This document shows positions 62,250 to 64,000 of a stretch of DNA of 64,000 nt, piece by piece. The first letter of the stretch is position 1. The number at the start of each line of letters is the position of its first letter. The notes below the pieces were generated by a model. The model was not told the origin of the DNA, ran no database searches, and saw nothing but the letters and a program-made list of their open reading frames with translations. Origin of the DNA: Myxococcus dinghuensis (GTDB taxonomy: Bacteria > Myxococcota > Myxococcia > Myxococcales > Myxococcaceae). The position numbers and the translations under genes are program-made. Location of the stretch: assembly GCF_024198235.1 (NCBI RefSeq), contig NZ_JAKCFB010000008.1, positions 62,001 to 126,000 on the forward strand, read 5' to 3'.

Positions 62250-62807
62250 ATGGACACGAAGCGCGCGACCTACGCGGACCTGGAGGCGCTTCCGGAGTCG
62301 AAGGTCGGGGAGCTGGTCGATGGGGTGTTGTACGTCAGTCCCAGGCCCGCGCCACCCCACGCGCTGGCGTCGTCGCGCCTGGGCATCGAGCTGGGCGGGC
62401 CTTTCGACCGCGGCCGGGGGGGGCCGGGAGGGTGGCTCATCCTGGACGAGCCCGAACTCCACGTCGGCGACGAGGACGTCCTGGTGCCCGACCTCGCGGG
62501 CTGGCGGCGTGAGCGGATGCCGGAGCTCCCCAAGGGGGCTGCCTTCACCTTGATTCCCGACTGGGTCTGCGAGGTGCTGTCGCCCTCGACGGCGTCGTTG
62601 GACCGGGCCGTGAAGCTGCCCGTCTACGCGCGGGAGGGAGTGCCGGTGGTCTGGATCGTCGACCCGTTGGCGCGGACGCTGGAGGTGTTCCGGTTGGAGG
62701 GCTCTCGCTACGTGCTCCTGGCCGTGCACGCGGCCCGCGACAGGATCCACGCGGAGCCCTTCGAGGCGTTCGAACTGGAGCTGTCCTCCCTCTGGGGCGA
62801 GTCGTAG
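62250..62807 (+). CDS. Uma2-family protein (DUF820, PD-(D/E)xK nuclease fold)
   Basis: 185 residues from ATG 62250, which follows ACGAGGTGGTC; an ATG at 62205 has no such site. The usual Uma2 features are present: RATYADLEALPESKVGELVDG, SPRPAPPHALA, DVLVPDLAGW (catalytic Asp) and VCEVLSPST (Glu-x-Leu-Ser-Pro-Ser). The fold is that of a restriction-enzyme-like nuclease; the role is unknown. Such genes are common, often many per genome, in cyanobacteria and actinobacteria and also in Myxococcales. No partner gene is evident here. Confidence 0.88.
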   Translation: MDTKRATYADLEALPESKVGELVDGVLYVSPRPAPPHALASSRLGIELGGPFDRGRGGPGGWLILDEPELHVGDEDVLVPDLAGWRRERMPELPKGAAFTLIPDWVCEVLSPSTASLDRAVKLPVYAREGVPVVWIVDPLARTLEVFRLEGSRYVLLAVHAARDRIHAEPFEAFELELSSLWGES

Positions 62808-62907
62808 TCGGGCCTCCGGTTACACGCCGGTTACACCGGAGACAGGGGGCCAGTCGTTACTGTCCCAGGCGTGCTCATCCGGGCACCGCCTCTCGAAAGG
62901 ACGAACG

Positions 62908-64000
62908 ATGAAGCCCGCCCTCAAGCTCCCCGTCATCCTGGGTTCGGCCGCCGCGCTGGCGGCCGCCGCGCTGCTGCTGGGCAAGCCGGCCCCCACCGCC
63001 GCGCCCCCGTCGCCGCCGCCCACGAACGTGGTCGTGGCGCCGCCGCGCGCCCCCGTGCCTGTCGCCCAGGTGGTGCTCCCCTCGTCCGAATCGCCCATCG
63101 CCCCGGCGAAGGGGGAGGGCCCCGTCATCCAGATCGCCCTGCTGTTGGACACCAGCGGCAGCATGGATGGGCTGCTGGACCAGGCGCGCACGCAGTTGTG
63201 GAACATCGTCAACCGCTTCTCCAAGGCCAAGCGCGACGGGGTGAGTCCGGAGCTGCAGCTCGCGCTGTATGCGTACGGCAACGGAGACCCGGGCGCGGGT
63301 TCGAATGAAATCCGCCTCGTCTCGCCCTTCACCACGGACCTGGACGCGCTCTCCGAGCGGCTCTTCGCCCTGCGCACGTCGGGAGGCACGGAGCTGGCGG
63401 GCGAGGTCATCGACGAGGCGGTGAAGAAGCTCGCCTGGAGCCGGCACCCGGACGCGATGCGGCTCATCTTCATCGCGGGCAACGAGGACTTCGACCAGGG
63501 GACGGTGGACTTCCGCAAGACGACGGCGAACGCGCGCAAGGAGGGCATCACCGTGAACACCATCCACTGCGGCGGGTTCGAGACGGGCATCTCCCACCAC
63601 TGGAAGGAGGGGTCCACGCTCGGGGGCGGCAGCTACATGAACATCGACCAGGACGCGAAGGTGGTGGAGCTCCCCGCGCCCCAGGACGAGGAGATCGCCC
63701 GGCTCGGCGCGGAGCTGAACAAGACCTACGTCGCCTACGGCGGCGCGAAGGGCGCGGTCCTGCAGCAGCGGCAGGCCGTGCAGGACAGCAACTCGCTCAA
63801 GTCCTCCCTGGGCGCCATGGTGTCCCGCTCGATGGCGAAGGCCTCCCACAACTACTCGAACGCGAACTGGGACCTGGTGGACGCCGTGAAGCAGAAGCAG
63901 GTGGACCTGGGGGCGATGCCCGCCGAGGAGCTGCCCGAGCCGCTCCGGGGACTGGACGCCGCGGGGCGCAAGGCGTGGCTCGAGGCCCGCGAGGCGGAGC
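62908..64000 (+). CDS. Exported vWA-domain protein, 3' end beyond the window
   Basis: Starts at ATG 62908 behind GAAAGGACGA and stays open to the window end, 364 codons so far. A signal or membrane anchor spans about 7-25 (PVILGSAAALAAAALLLG). A Pro-rich linker (26-70) follows, then a vWA domain (about 76-250) with MIDAS motif LLDTSGSMDGLL and Thr in LRTSGGTELAG. Downstream: CGGFETGISHHWKEGSTLGGGSYMNI, then a Glu/Asp-rich alpha region. It is probably a periplasmic or surface protein. No stop codon within the window. Confidence 0.85.
   Translation, partial: MKPALKLPVILGSAAALAAAALLLGKPAPTAAPPSPPPTNVVVAPPRAPVPVAQVVLPSSESPIAPAKGEGPVIQIALLLDTSGSMDGLLDQARTQLWNIVNRFSKAKRDGVSPELQLALYAYGNGDPGAGSNEIRLVSPFTTDLDALSERLFALRTSGGTELAGEVIDEAVKKLAWSRHPDAMRLIFIAGNEDFDQGTVDFRKTTANARKEGITVNTIHCGGFETGISHHWKEGSTLGGGSYMNIDQDAKVVELPAPQDEEIARLGAELNKTYVAYGGAKGAVLQQRQAVQDSNSLKSSLGAMVSRSMAKASHNYSNANWDLVDAVKQKQVDLGAMPAEELPEPLRGLDAAGRKAWLEAREAE

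Overview
The window is high-GC DNA with dense, overlapping gene order and strong GC3 bias. It looks like a myxobacterium of the family Myxococcaceae (Myxococcus, Corallococcus or a close relative). The best evidence is a three-gene locus at 31.9-35.4 kb that I recognise as mrpA-mrpB-mrpC, the developmental master-regulator locus of Myxococcus xanthus. About 25 kb away is a chemosensory operon whose content and position fit the Che3 system of M. xanthus. That assignment comes from memory and from gene order, not from a database search.

Layout. 0-8 kb: chemosensory operon (two receptors, CheA with a fused receiver, CheB, CheR with a TPR tail). 8-10.2 kb: a YbgF/CpoB-like lipoprotein, coupled to a metallophosphatase/5'-nucleotidase-like protein whose frame is crossed by a UGA codon. 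That UGA is followed at the right distance by a perfect hairpin with a GGUCUG loop, so I annotate the gene as one selenoprotein. 10.2-17.2 kb: ribosomal protein L31, a DNA methyltransferase, an M1 aminopeptidase, and a fatty-acid beta-oxidation pair (fadN-fadA type). 17.3-21.3 kb: a membrane MutS-like ATPase and a dgcN-dgcA-like pair for D-glutamate or muropeptide use. 21.5-29.5 kb: vWA protein, envelope proteins, a YejM-like sulfatase-fold protein, a LysR regulator, and phenylalanine hydroxylase. 29.7-31.8 kb: two adjacent proteins of unknown function sharing an HGEYTHR-x-QWYVI motif, one with a C-terminal CFI-box. 31.9-35.4 kb: mrpC, its regulatory region, mrpB, mrpA. 35.4-53.5 kb: a spermidine-synthase-like membrane protein, Flp pilin, cupin protein, two polytopic membrane proteins, a degenerate SsnA-like amidohydrolase, an rRNA methyltransferase, a Ser/Thr kinase, truA, an antiporter, and an ATP-grasp/zinc-ribbon pair.

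53.8-62.1 kb: an arginine operon on the minus strand (argF'-argB-argE-argH-argG-P-loop gene-argC), divergent from argR. The carbamoyltransferase is of the N-acyl-ornithine type (acetyl or succinyl), not ordinary ornithine carbamoyltransferase. ArgE would then deacylate N-acylcitrulline, and ArgG resembles the Xanthomonas form. No N-acetylglutamate synthase or ArgD is present. The P-loop gene inside the operon resembles the C-terminal half of the DgcN-like protein encoded at 20.3 kb, which makes it a candidate for the missing acyl-transfer step.

The mrpC upstream region can be read in detail. It has a sigma-54 type -24/-12 element, a pair of identical 10-bp repeats 31 bp apart (candidate MrpB sites), and a perfect ACTGTC-N8-GACAGT palindrome (candidate MrpC autoregulatory site). 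I see no tRNA, rRNA, CRISPR array, insertion sequence or prophage. No gene-free stretch exceeds 300 bases.
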